From Bacteroidales bacterium (GTDB taxonomy: Bacteria > Bacteroidota > Bacteroidia > Bacteroidales > VadinHA17): 64,000 bases of DNA. The notes under the pieces are model-generated. The model was not told the DNA's origin. It worked only from the letters and a program-made list of their open reading frames with translations, and searched no databases. Of the stretch, positions 19,870 to 29,324 are shown piece by piece (positions within the stretch are counted from its first letter, which is position 1; every line of letters begins with the position of its first letter). A program made the translations under genes and the position numbers. The stretch spans positions 24,020-88,019 of the forward strand of contig JALONR010000024.1 in assembly GCA_025454815.1 (NCBI GenBank), read 5' to 3'.

Positions 19870-20739
19870 TTGTCAATGCGTCAGTTAAAAATCACCAAGC
19901 AGGTCACCAACCGTGATACTCCCTCTCTTGACAAGTATCTTCAGGAGATAGGGAAGGTTGAGCTGATCACTCCTGATGAGGAGGTCTCGCTCGCAAGGCG
20001 GATCCGTGCAGGTGATCATGACGCACTGGCCAGGCTTGTAAAGGCCAATCTGAGGTTTGTTGTTTCGGTTGCCAAGCAGTACCAGAACCAGGGGATGACT
20101 CTTCCTGACCTTATCAATGAAGGCAACCTGGGACTGATAAAAGCAGCCCAGCGTTTTGACGAGACCAGGGGTTTCAAGTTCATTTCATATGCCGTATGGT
20201 GGATCAGGCAGGCTATATTGCAGTCACTTGCCGAGCAGGCCAGGATCGTCAGGCTTCCTGTAAATAAGATCGGGTCAATTAACCGGATAAACAAGGCTTA
20301 CTCGAAGCTTGAACAGGAGTTTGAGCGGGAGCCTTCAGCCCAGGAGATTGCAGACCTCCTTGAGATAGCCCCGGAAGATGTGAAGGAGGCTATCCGCACC
20401 AACGGGCGTACACTGAGCATGGATGCACCCATCAGCTCGGAGGAGGACAATAACATGTACGACGTGATGCAGAATGAGGATACTCCCAGTCCTGACCGCA
20501 ACCTTATCAATGAATCACTTTCCTATGAGATAGAAAAAGCGCTCAATACCCTTTCTCCGCGTGAAGCACGTGTGCTGAAGCTCTATTTCGGCATCGGGAT
20601 GAAACACCCGTTCACGCTTGAAGAGATAGGAGAGGAGCTTAAGCTGACCCGCGAACGTGTCAGGCAGATAAAGGAAAAAGCCATTAAACGCATTCAGTTC
20701 ACCACCCGTTGCCGTATTCTGAAATCTTACCTGGGGTGA
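19870..20739 (+). CDS. rpoD: Primary RNA polymerase sigma factor (RpoD/SigA family)
   Basis: '[36 protein letters not shown]' and '[17 protein letters not shown]'. Confidence 0.95.
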   Translation: MSMRQLKITKQVTNRDTPSLDKYLQEIGKVELITPDEEVSLARRIRAGDHDALARLVKANLRFVVSVAKQYQNQGMTLPDLINEGNLGLIKAAQRFDETRGFKFISYAVWWIRQAILQSLAEQARIVRLPVNKIGSINRINKAYSKLEQEFEREPSAQEIADLLEIAPEDVKEAIRTNGRTLSMDAPISSEEDNNMYDVMQNEDTPSPDRNLINESLSYEIEKALNTLSPREARVLKLYFGIGMKHPFTLEEIGEELKLTRERVRQIKEKAIKRIQFTTRCRILKSYLG

Positions 20740-20764
20740 TGATCCGACCGATATTTGTTCAGTT

Positions 20765-21418
20765 ATGAGCCATCTTGTTGCACCTTCACTTCTTGCTGCT
20801 GATTTTGCCAACCTCGCTTCCGATGTGGAGATGATTAATGACAGTGAGGCTGACTGGCTTCACCTTGACATCATGGACGGCCTGTTTGTGCCCAATATCT
20901 CCTTCGGATTCCCCGTGATGGAAGCGGTGCGTGACCTCTCCGTCAAGCCTCTCGATGTGCACCTGATGATAGTTGACCCCGACAGGTACCTTGAACGGTT
21001 CAGAGAAGCCGGTGCCTCCAATCTCACGGTGCACTATGAAGCATGCCATAACCTGCACCGGACCGTGACGGAAATCAGAAGGCTGGGAATGAAGGCGGGA
21101 GTGACCCTCAATCCTCATTCACCGGTGATTTTGCTAAAGGATATACTTCCGTACATTGACATGGTGCTGCTGATGACCGTTAATCCCGGTTATGGAGGAC
21201 AGACTTTTATCCCGGGCAGTATAAACAAGATCGGAGAGCTGCGAAGCATGATTGACGACGGCGGGTATGACGTGATGATTGAAGTGGACGGAGGCATCGA
21301 TCTTCACAATGCCCCTGTGCTTGTGCACGCAGGGGTTGACGTGCTGGTTGCCGGCAACACTGTATTTTCCTCCTCAAACCCTGCAGAGGTGATCCGGAGG
21401 CTGAAGGAGCCTGTCTGA
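20765..21418 (+). CDS. rpe: Ribulose-phosphate 3-epimerase
   Basis: 'VAPSLLAADFANL', 'LHLDIMDGLFVPNISFG', 'MTVNPGYGGQTFIP', 'EVDGGI'. Confidence 0.96.
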   Translation: MSHLVAPSLLAADFANLASDVEMINDSEADWLHLDIMDGLFVPNISFGFPVMEAVRDLSVKPLDVHLMIVDPDRYLERFREAGASNLTVHYEACHNLHRTVTEIRRLGMKAGVTLNPHSPVILLKDILPYIDMVLLMTVNPGYGGQTFIPGSINKIGELRSMIDDGGYDVMIEVDGGIDLHNAPVLVHAGVDVLVAGNTVFSSSNPAEVIRRLKEPV

Positions 21419-21469
21419 GGGCGTCCGCCCTGCAGGATATCTCCGGAACAGGCCACACCACCGGTCATT

Positions 21470-22375
21470 CTAGTCCGCCAGCCTTTCTTCAATCCAGGAG
21501 ATTATCATCTTCTCCCGTGAGGCATCAAACCAGTTTATCTCATTATCCCTGTTCCACCAGGTTAGTTGTTTTCGCGCGTATCGCCTGGTATTTCTTTTGA
21601 TCAGCATGACTGCCTGCTCACGGGTAGTCTCTCCGTCAAACCACCTGAACATCTCACGATAGCCTACGGTATTAAGCGCATTCAGGCCCCTGTAATCCCT
21701 CAGTGAATAAGCCTCCTGCTCAAGACCTTGCTCCATCATCCGGTCAACCCGCGAGTCTATCCGTCGGTAGAGTTCTCCCCTGTCCCGGGTCAGCCCTGCC
21801 CTGATGATCCGGAAATCACGTTCTTTTACAGGAGCGGTGAGAAATGAGGAGTAGGGTCTGCCTGTACTTTCGGTTATCTCCAGTGCCCGGAGAAGGCGCC
21901 TGGGATTGTGCAGGTCAACTTTGGCATAGTATTCCGGATCAAGTAATTTCAGGGCTATACGCAATCCTGCAATACCTTCCTTTCCGTACATCTCAGTATA
22001 TTTCTGCCTGACGGCCGGGTCAGTGTCAGGGATGTCATCCATACCCCTGCATACGGCATCCATATAGAGCATTGATCCCCCTGTCATTATTACCACAGGG
22101 TTCTTTCCGAAAAGTGAAGGGAGCAGTGCCATAACATCCCTCTCAAAGAGACTGATGCTGTAGTAGTCCGTAACAGAGAGAAATCCTATGAAATGATGTC
22201 TGACTTGTGCGAGTTCCTCGCCCGAAGGGGCGGCAGTACCAATTTTCATCTCACGGTAAAACTGCCTTGAATCACAAGATATGATATCAGAGCCAAGCCT
22301 GCCGGCCAGCTCAATGGCAAAACCGGTCTTCCCGACGCCGGTAGGGCCGGGCAGGACTATTAGCGTATTTTTCAT
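21470..22375 (-). CDS. miaA: tRNA dimethylallyltransferase
   Basis: 'LIVLPGPTGVGKTGFAIELA', 'SCDSRQFYREMKIGTA', 'RRYARKQLTWW'. Confidence 0.95.
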   Translation of the reverse strand: MKNTLIVLPGPTGVGKTGFAIELAGRLGSDIISCDSRQFYREMKIGTAAPSGEELAQVRHHFIGFLSVTDYYSISLFERDVMALLPSLFGKNPVVIMTGGSMLYMDAVCRGMDDIPDTDPAVRQKYTEMYGKEGIAGLRIALKLLDPEYYAKVDLHNPRRLLRALEITESTGRPYSSFLTAPVKERDFRIIRAGLTRDRGELYRRIDSRVDRMMEQGLEQEAYSLRDYRGLNALNTVGYREMFRWFDGETTREQAVMLIKRNTRRYARKQLTWWNRDNEINWFDASREKMIISWIEERLAD

Positions 22376-22396
22376 AGGATCAGGTGAGGTGAAGGT

Positions 22397-22975
22397 TCAA
22401 TCCTCTTCCTCCTCTTCCCGGTTCTCGATATTGTCAAATTCCGAAAGATCATCCTCGTCTTCTCCCTCGAAGAAGATTTCATCGTCAACAACATCACTGT
22501 CAACACCGTCATCGTCCTCATCATCGGTAACAACGAGGTTATTGTATTTCTTTCGTGCCACACCGCCGAAGGTAACCTGTTTCGGGGGCAATCCCTTGGA
22601 GTTGATGCACACAGGATATTCCTTGTCGTCCTCTTCCCTGAACTCGCCAACATACTCCACGAAGAGAGCCCTGTCATTGAAAAAGTCAAAAACATAGAGT
22701 AGTTTCTGGTTCTTGCGGAAAATTACCTCTTCAAGTACGGCATTCTCCATTGTGGATGAGCCGGCACCCATGTCAAACAGGGTGAACTCTTCCTCTTTCT
22801 CCCAGCTCTCCGTAGCCATGAAGAAGGAAGCAATCTGTGACCTGTCAAACTCAAGCTCATCCTGCAATGCATTATGAAAATCGAGTAAACTGTGACTGTC
22901 GAGAAACTCAAACTCCCTTACAAACGCCTCATCCTCATCAGATAATACCACAAATCTGTATACCATGATACTCAC
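22397..22975 (-). CDS. Plasmid pRiA4b ORF-3-like / IS1096-passenger TnpR-like domain protein with very acidic C-terminal tail
   Basis: 'YRFVVLSDEDEAFVREFEFLDSHSLLDFHNALQDEL...ASFFMATESW'; tail 'DDEDDDGVDSDVVDDEIFFEGEDEDDLSEFDNIENREEEEED'. Confidence 0.6.
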   Translation of the reverse strand: MSIMVYRFVVLSDEDEAFVREFEFLDSHSLLDFHNALQDELEFDRSQIASFFMATESWEKEEEFTLFDMGAGSSTMENAVLEEVIFRKNQKLLYVFDFFNDRALFVEYVGEFREEDDKEYPVCINSKGLPPKQVTFGGVARKKYNNLVVTDDEDDDGVDSDVVDDEIFFEGEDEDDLSEFDNIENREEEEED

Positions 22976-23015
22976 TTTTTCAACCTGTGCAATTTAATAT
23001 TTTTTATATATAGAT

Positions 23016-24068
23016 TCACTGCGCCTCATTTTTTTTTAACAGGAAGCTGATTGTGTCCGTATTGTCTGCATAATCCCATAATTCGGGCTGTTGCGTTGTG
23101 CCGAAAGGGAGATGGCCGTGCCCTGTGATACACTGAAGCAGGTTATTTTTCATCGCACTGGTTATCGCGGGCTCACTTCCTGCGGTATAATATTCATAAT
23201 GGACCACAGCCACCGGAGGTGTAAGGGAGGGTGATTCCCTCAGCAATACAAAGCCGCCATCAATGAAATGCTCACGGTTAACCATCATGACAGCCCGATG
23301 GTGATCATAGTTGACATCATACTTATAATGGGAGCGCAGATTCGCGAAGCGCTGCCATGCAGGAAGGATGGAAGCCGGGTCATACCCTTCCGGGAGGAAG
23401 AGTTTGGAGACGTTGCGGCATCCAAGCCCGAAATACGAAAAAACATCATCACCCAGCCTTTCAAGCTCCTCATCACTTTCTGTACCGTCAAGTATGGCAA
23501 TACTGTTTCGGTTGCGCCTTATAATGGCCGGGACTTTCCTGAAGTAATATTCAAAGTATCTTGAAGTGTTGTTGCTTCCCGTGGCAATAACCCTGTCGAA
23601 TCCTTTTAGTCTGTCTGTGGTCATCGCTATGAGGGAGGCAAAAGCAGGCTCAATTTCACACAATGTTCCGGCCAGGGCTCTCATCAGTATCTCATCCTTG
23701 GTGCTCAGCCTGGCATGAATCCTGTTCCCGGTGATCAGCACGCAAAGCATGTCATGGAACCCTACCATCGGTATGTTTCCTGCCATTACCACCCCTACCG
23801 TAACCGGTTTCCTTTCTTGCTGCAACTCCGGATAAGCTGACAGCCATTTTTTAAGCTTTTCCCTGGTGAGTGTGTTACCCGTTGCAAGAAGGGCACGTCT
23901 TACGTTATCAGGAGTAAACCATGGATTGGACAGGTGAACCGTCTCAATGAGCTCTGCGAAACGGCCGGCCGGGCCTGTGGCAGAATCTGCAGTACAATTA
24001 CGCATCACCCCGCCCAGCTCCGCAAATGCTTCAATGCCTCTATCAATGGTAACACAACCGGGTTTCAC
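23016..24068 (-). CDS. LuxC-like acyl-CoA reductase
   Basis: 350 aa; 'VGVVMAGNIPMVGFHDMLCVL' and 'FSYFGLGCRNVSKLFLPEGYD' typical of acyl-CoA reductase/LuxC. Confidence 0.8.
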   Translation of the reverse strand: MKPGCVTIDRGIEAFAELGGVMRNCTADSATGPAGRFAELIETVHLSNPWFTPDNVRRALLATGNTLTREKLKKWLSAYPELQQERKPVTVGVVMAGNIPMVGFHDMLCVLITGNRIHARLSTKDEILMRALAGTLCEIEPAFASLIAMTTDRLKGFDRVIATGSNNTSRYFEYYFRKVPAIIRRNRNSIAILDGTESDEELERLGDDVFSYFGLGCRNVSKLFLPEGYDPASILPAWQRFANLRSHYKYDVNYDHHRAVMMVNREHFIDGGFVLLRESPSLTPPVAVVHYEYYTAGSEPAITSAMKNNLLQCITGHGHLPFGTTQQPELWDYADNTDTISFLLKKNEAQ

Positions 24069-24108
24069 ACGGGCAAAGGTAAAAAATGTGAGCAGAAATT
24101 AAGAAAAG

Positions 24109-25389
24109 ATGTATCTTAGTTCCTTAATACAATCCGGAGGAAGTACAGTGAGGGGATTAACGTTATTCTGGGAGAACATCAGGGTTGCTTTCAAGGCAAT
24201 CAGGTCAAACCGGGTGCGGGCAGCGCTTACAATGGCCATCATCGCTTTCGGCATAATGGCCCTTGTCGGCATTCTTACAGCCATTGACGGACTGAAGAGC
24301 ACCCTGACAGAACAGTTTACAATGATGGGAGCCAACTCCTTCTCTATTACCTCCAGGTCAATGCGGGTCACTATAGGCGGAGAACATATCAGAACCAAAA
24401 ACCATTCTCATATCACCTACAGGGAAGCACAGGAATTCAAGCAAAGATTCCGCGAACCGGCCTGGGTATCAGTCTCCTTCAATGCTTCAGGACTTGCAGA
24501 ATACAGGTTTGGAAACAAAAAAACCAATCCGAACATAACGGTCATTGGCGCAGACGAGAATTACATGACAATCGCCGGACAGGAACTGGAATCAGGACGC
24601 AATTTCTCGCAGGAGGACCTGGCAGGCAGCAGGCATGTTGTGATCATCGGGCAGGATATTGTGAGGTTCCTGTTCCCCGGTGTTGACCCGATAGGGAAGG
24701 AGATAAGCCTTCCCGGCCTGAAGCTTACCGTAATCGGAGTGATCAGGAGCATGGGGGCAAGTATGATGGGAAGTGACCAGCTGACCATCATACCCATATC
24801 CACGGCAAGACAATACTTCTCCAGGCCCAACATTACCTATAATATAGGTATCATGCCGCAGAAATCGGTCAGCCTTGACATGATGACCAGCGAGGCGGAA
24901 GGAATCTTCCGCATTGTGCGGAACCTTGACCCGAGGGATGAGTCGGACTTCAATATCCAGAAAAGCGACTCAATAATTGAGATGCTGATGGAAAACATAA
25001 AGTATGTCACCCTGGCGGCTACCATAATAGGTCTGATCACTCTCTTCGGGGCTGCAGTTGGCCTGATGAACATTATGCTGGTCTCAGTCACCGAACGGAC
25101 CCGTGAAATAGGGGTGAGGAAAGCGCTCGGTGCACGAAAATCTGTGATCAGGCAGCAATTCCTGTATGAATCGGTGATAATCGGCCAGATGGGCGGATTG
25201 CTTGGCATCCTGGCGGGAATATTGATGGGCAACCTGGTATCACTGGGGATGGGTTCCAGCTTTACCGTTCCCTGGGTATGGGTTATAGGAGGAGTGCTTG
25301 CCTGTTTTGTTGTGGGCATTGCCTCGGGTTACTTCCCTGCTGTCAAGGCCTCTTCGGTTGACCCCATTGAGGCACTGCGTTATGAATGA
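24109..25389 (+). CDS. ABC transporter permease, MacB/FtsX family
   Basis: 426 aa; 'NIRVAFKAIRSNRVRAALTMAIIAFGI', 'LMNIMLVSVTERTREIGVRKALGARKSVIRQQFLYESVII', C-terminal 'PAVKASSVDPIEALRYE'. Confidence 0.93.
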   Translation: MYLSSLIQSGGSTVRGLTLFWENIRVAFKAIRSNRVRAALTMAIIAFGIMALVGILTAIDGLKSTLTEQFTMMGANSFSITSRSMRVTIGGEHIRTKNHSHITYREAQEFKQRFREPAWVSVSFNASGLAEYRFGNKKTNPNITVIGADENYMTIAGQELESGRNFSQEDLAGSRHVVIIGQDIVRFLFPGVDPIGKEISLPGLKLTVIGVIRSMGASMMGSDQLTIIPISTARQYFSRPNITYNIGIMPQKSVSLDMMTSEAEGIFRIVRNLDPRDESDFNIQKSDSIIEMLMENIKYVTLAATIIGLITLFGAAVGLMNIMLVSVTERTREIGVRKALGARKSVIRQQFLYESVIIGQMGGLLGILAGILMGNLVSLGMGSSFTVPWVWVIGGVLACFVVGIASGYFPAVKASSVDPIEALRYE

Positions 25390-25439
25390 TAGAAATCTCT
25401 GCTTAAAAACCTGAATGTACTGAGGAAGGAGAGAACGAG

Positions 25440-25817
25440 ATGAGCATAGAGATAATCCAGGCGGGATCGAATAACATACCAAGGATCACCTTTGATCCGG
25501 AGGAGGATGTCCTGAGCATCACCGGCCGGTCTATTGCAGAGCGTCCTGATATCATTTACACACCGCTCGAGGAGTGGATCAGGTCTCACCTTGAACGGTT
25601 CACACAGCTGAGAATCGTGATCTTTCTTGAATATATCAACAGCGGTTCCTCAAAAGCGCTTCGTGATGTTCTGAGGATGATAAGCAGCTACAGGGCCCCT
25701 CGCTACCGGATTCGCATCACATGGCTCTATGAGGAGGATGATGAGGCCATGCACGAACTGGGTGAACACTACCGCGATTCTGCCGGGATAAACATGGATG
25801 TCCAGATGGTGCTTTAG
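25440..25817 (+). CDS. DUF1987 / SiaC-family regulatory phosphoprotein
   Basis: 125 aa; 'PRITFDPEEDVLSITGRSIAERPDIIYTPLEEWI', 'FLEYINSGSSKALRDVLRMI'. Confidence 0.8.
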   Translation: MSIEIIQAGSNNIPRITFDPEEDVLSITGRSIAERPDIIYTPLEEWIRSHLERFTQLRIVIFLEYINSGSSKALRDVLRMISSYRAPRYRIRITWLYEEDDEAMHELGEHYRDSAGINMDVQMVL

Positions 25818-25876
25818 GTACCGTCATTTCTGCCCTCACCGTTTGCCTTGACAGGGTATCACAGTATCAAAAGCAA

Positions 25877-25902
25877 GAGGCTGCCCTTTGCGGGACAGCC
25901 TC
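25877..25902. terminator. Likely bidirectional terminator between convergent siaC-like gene and gap
   Basis: GAGGCTGCCC-TTTG-CGGGACAGCCTC hairpin in a short convergent intergenic gap. Confidence 0.65.
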
Positions 25903-25944
25903 CGGTATTTATTGAATCACTGAATAAATTCAGACAGGCACTGC

Positions 25945-26958
<1,014 letters not shown>

Positions 26959-26991
26959 TCAATATGTTAATATGGTTATTAAAACGAGTGA

Positions 26992-27022
26992 CAAAGGTAC
27001 AAAATAAAAAGGAGAGGGCAAA
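26992..27022 (-). promoter_or_regulatory. Putative Bacteroidota promoter of gap (TTTG - 19 bp - TACCTTTG)
   Basis: Minus-strand TACCTTTG at 26999-26992 with TTTG at 27022-27019. Confidence 0.6.
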
Positions 27023-27034
27023 TATGGGTGTAAA

Positions 27035-27829
27035 TTATTCCACGGGCCTTCTGCGGAGCATATCCAGGAGGCCCTGACGGTTGACCGGATCGAGGACCAT
27101 ACCTATCCGGTAACTGACAAATAGTGAGGGAAAGAACTGCTTGTTATCCTCGGTGGCCATAATCGGAATTTTACTGAGGAAACCGTGAAGTGATGCACCC
27201 ACCTCTATGGCGTGGGTGATCCTGTCGTTCTTGCTGTATTCAAAATTGAAGCCGGCACGCGTATAGAGTCCCGGGTAAAGCTTTAGCTCGTCAAAACCCT
27301 TGAAGAAGGAGGCCTTGCTCAAAATATCAAGCGGCTGGTGGATGGTAAGGTCAAATTTCTGCTCTTCAATCGTATAAAAATTATCTCCCAGGAGAACAAT
27401 GATCTTGTAGTATATCGGTTTTGCAAAGAGAAGGGTAGCTCCCCCTCCGGCGAACCAGCTTACAGAGACCCCTCCCAGATCACGCTTCTCAAAAATTTCT
27501 CCCTGGTAACCGGCCCCGGCACCAATGGTCCAGTTTGAGTTCAGCTTTCCGAACACAAATGACCCGGGACTCTGAAAGTAATAATTGGAGAGTTTTATTT
27601 CCTTGGGATGCTTGAAGCCTTCAACGCTTCCTTCCATAAACCAACGCTGATTTGGCCTGAACTGACGAAGGTCACGGTAAATTACAGACCAGCCGTCAGA
27701 GTTGAGAGCGGCTCCGATAGATTTTTCATTACGCCAGAATAACCTGTCCTGCGGGTCAATATCTCCCTGCCCCGCGAGAGACCCGCAGATAAGGAGTAAC
27801 AGTATGACGTGCCAAAATCTCTTAATCAT
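27035..27829 (-). CDS. Secreted / outer-membrane-associated hypothetical protein
   Basis: Start moved from 27961 to Met at 27829, giving signal peptide 'MIKRFWHVILLLLICGSLAGQ'. Confidence 0.65.
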   Translation of the reverse strand: MIKRFWHVILLLLICGSLAGQGDIDPQDRLFWRNEKSIGAALNSDGWSVIYRDLRQFRPNQRWFMEGSVEGFKHPKEIKLSNYYFQSPGSFVFGKLNSNWTIGAGAGYQGEIFEKRDLGGVSVSWFAGGGATLLFAKPIYYKIIVLLGDNFYTIEEQKFDLTIHQPLDILSKASFFKGFDELKLYPGLYTRAGFNFEYSKNDRITHAIEVGASLHGFLSKIPIMATEDNKQFFPSLFVSYRIGMVLDPVNRQGLLDMLRRRPVE

Positions 27830-27872
27830 ATTTAACCTGACGTTAAGACTGGCAGCGGGACAGAAGCGATGA

Positions 27873-27998
27873 TCAGCCTGCCTGCTCCGTCGAAACAGTA
27901 TCGACACTGCTGTATGCCGGGCATGCTTCACGGTTGCATGAACTGAATGCCAGCACAGCAAGAAAAGCGAGGACGGCTATTAGACCAACTTTTTTCAT
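27873..27998 (-). CDS. Small 41-aa lipoprotein (MKKVGLIAVLAFLAVLAFSSCNREACPAYSSVDTVSTEQAG)
   Basis: Read directly from the minus strand; K-rich n-region, hydrophobic core and lipobox-like LAFSSC; absent from the supplied ORF track. Confidence 0.7.
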   Translation of the reverse strand: MKKVGLIAVLAFLAVLAFSSCNREACPAYSSVDTVSTEQAG

Positions 27999-28130
27999 AA
28001 TACCTGCCTTTAAGTCTGAGACAAAATTAACTTTATTTTTAAAACAACATTTGTGCCATATTATTATTTGATCTGTAACCTTTTTTAAACCAACGGGTCT
28101 GAAGTTTGTTATCTGTAAAACCGGTAAACG

Positions 28131-29066
28131 ATGAAAATCAAGGGTTATATCACACTGATAATAATGATACTTCTGCTTTCAATGGAAAAGGAAATAAAAT
28201 CACAGGAGAGGGCTGCCTACAATGATCTTACGGCCCAGGAATCAAAGGTAATTATCAATAAGGCAACTGAATACCCCTTCACGGGGCTATATGAAAAGTT
28301 CAATGCGAAGGGGACTTACCTTTGCAAGCAGTGCGGCAGCGCACTTTACCATTCGGAAACCAAGTTCGATGCGGGATGCGGCTGGCCCAGCTTTGACGAT
28401 GAGATCAGCGGGGCGGTGAAACGGATCAGGGATGCTGACGGTATGCGGACCGAGATTGTCTGTGCATCATGCGAGGGTCACCTGGGACATGTCTTCACCG
28501 GGGAGGGATTTACTCCGAAAAACACCCGTCATTGCGTAAACTCCATCTCACTTGACTTCGTTCCCCAGGTGCTGCCGGCAGGAACATACGGTACCGCACT
28601 CTTCGCGGGTGGATGCTTCTGGGGAGTTGAATTCTTTCTTCAGAAGGAACCGGGAGTGGTGGCCGTGGTCTCAGGTTACACGGGAGGCCACGTTAAGAAC
28701 CCTTCTTACCGAGAGGTATGCAATGGCACAACCGGTCATGCCGAGACTGTAAAAGTTACGTATGACACGAAAAAGACATCCTATGAAAAGCTGGTAAAGC
28801 TCTTCCTTGAAATACATGACCCCACACAGGTAGGAAGACAGGGGCCTGACATCGGAGACCAATACCGTTCGGAGATCTTCTGGAAGAATGAGGAACAAAG
28901 GAAAACAGCCTCGAAATATCTTGATCTTCTTCGCCAGAAGGGACTTAAGGTGGCAACCCAGCTGACAAAAGCCACCGAGTTCTACCCTGCAGAGGAGTAT
29001 CACCAGGATTACTACTTCCGGAACGGGAAAACGCCCTACTGCCACGGGTACACAAAAAGATTTTAG
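28131..29066 (+). CDS. Secreted bifunctional methionine sulfoxide reductase MsrB-MsrA fusion
   Basis: MsrB part 'GTYLCKQCGSALYHSETKFDAGCGWPSF...TRHCVNSISLDF'; MsrA part 'ALFAGGCFWGVEFFLQKEPGVVAVVSGYTGG'; N-terminal hydrophobic segment. Confidence 0.95.
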   Translation: MKIKGYITLIIMILLLSMEKEIKSQERAAYNDLTAQESKVIINKATEYPFTGLYEKFNAKGTYLCKQCGSALYHSETKFDAGCGWPSFDDEISGAVKRIRDADGMRTEIVCASCEGHLGHVFTGEGFTPKNTRHCVNSISLDFVPQVLPAGTYGTALFAGGCFWGVEFFLQKEPGVVAVVSGYTGGHVKNPSYREVCNGTTGHAETVKVTYDTKKTSYEKLVKLFLEIHDPTQVGRQGPDIGDQYRSEIFWKNEEQRKTASKYLDLLRQKGLKVATQLTKATEFYPAEEYHQDYYFRNGKTPYCHGYTKRF

Positions 29067-29180
29067 CCGGCAGTAACAGTCAGCAGCCGGCAGTATCAGT
29101 CAGCAACCGGCCGCACCAGTCAACAGCCGGCTGCACCAGTCAGCAGCCGGCGGCACCAGTCAGCAGCCGGCCGCACCAGT
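29066..29180. repeat. Six tandem copies of a 20-bp repeat (cagcagccggccgcaccagt)
   Basis: Exact 20-bp periodicity immediately after the msr stop codon. Confidence 0.95.
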
Positions 29181-29255
29181 TTGATACTCCGACGCAGGAG
29201 GAGGTTCAATCCCGTTTCCCCCAGAGGGCGGATCGGGACGTCAGTATGCGGTCAA

Positions 29256-29293
29256 ATAAAAAACCCCCGACAGCCGTCAGGCATATCGGGGGT
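29256..29293 (-). terminator. Rho-independent terminator of the VPS10-like gene
   Basis: Minus strand ACCCCCGATATGCCTGACGGCTGTCGGGGGTTTTTT. Confidence 0.85.
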
Positions 29294-29324
29294 CTGAATT
29301 CTCAAATCTCAAATCTCGAATCCC

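Noticed and set aside
25440-25817. SiaC-like gene as part of a SiaABCD signalling operon
   Set aside because: Neighbours are an ABC permease and gap; no SiaA/B/D-like partners are in the window.
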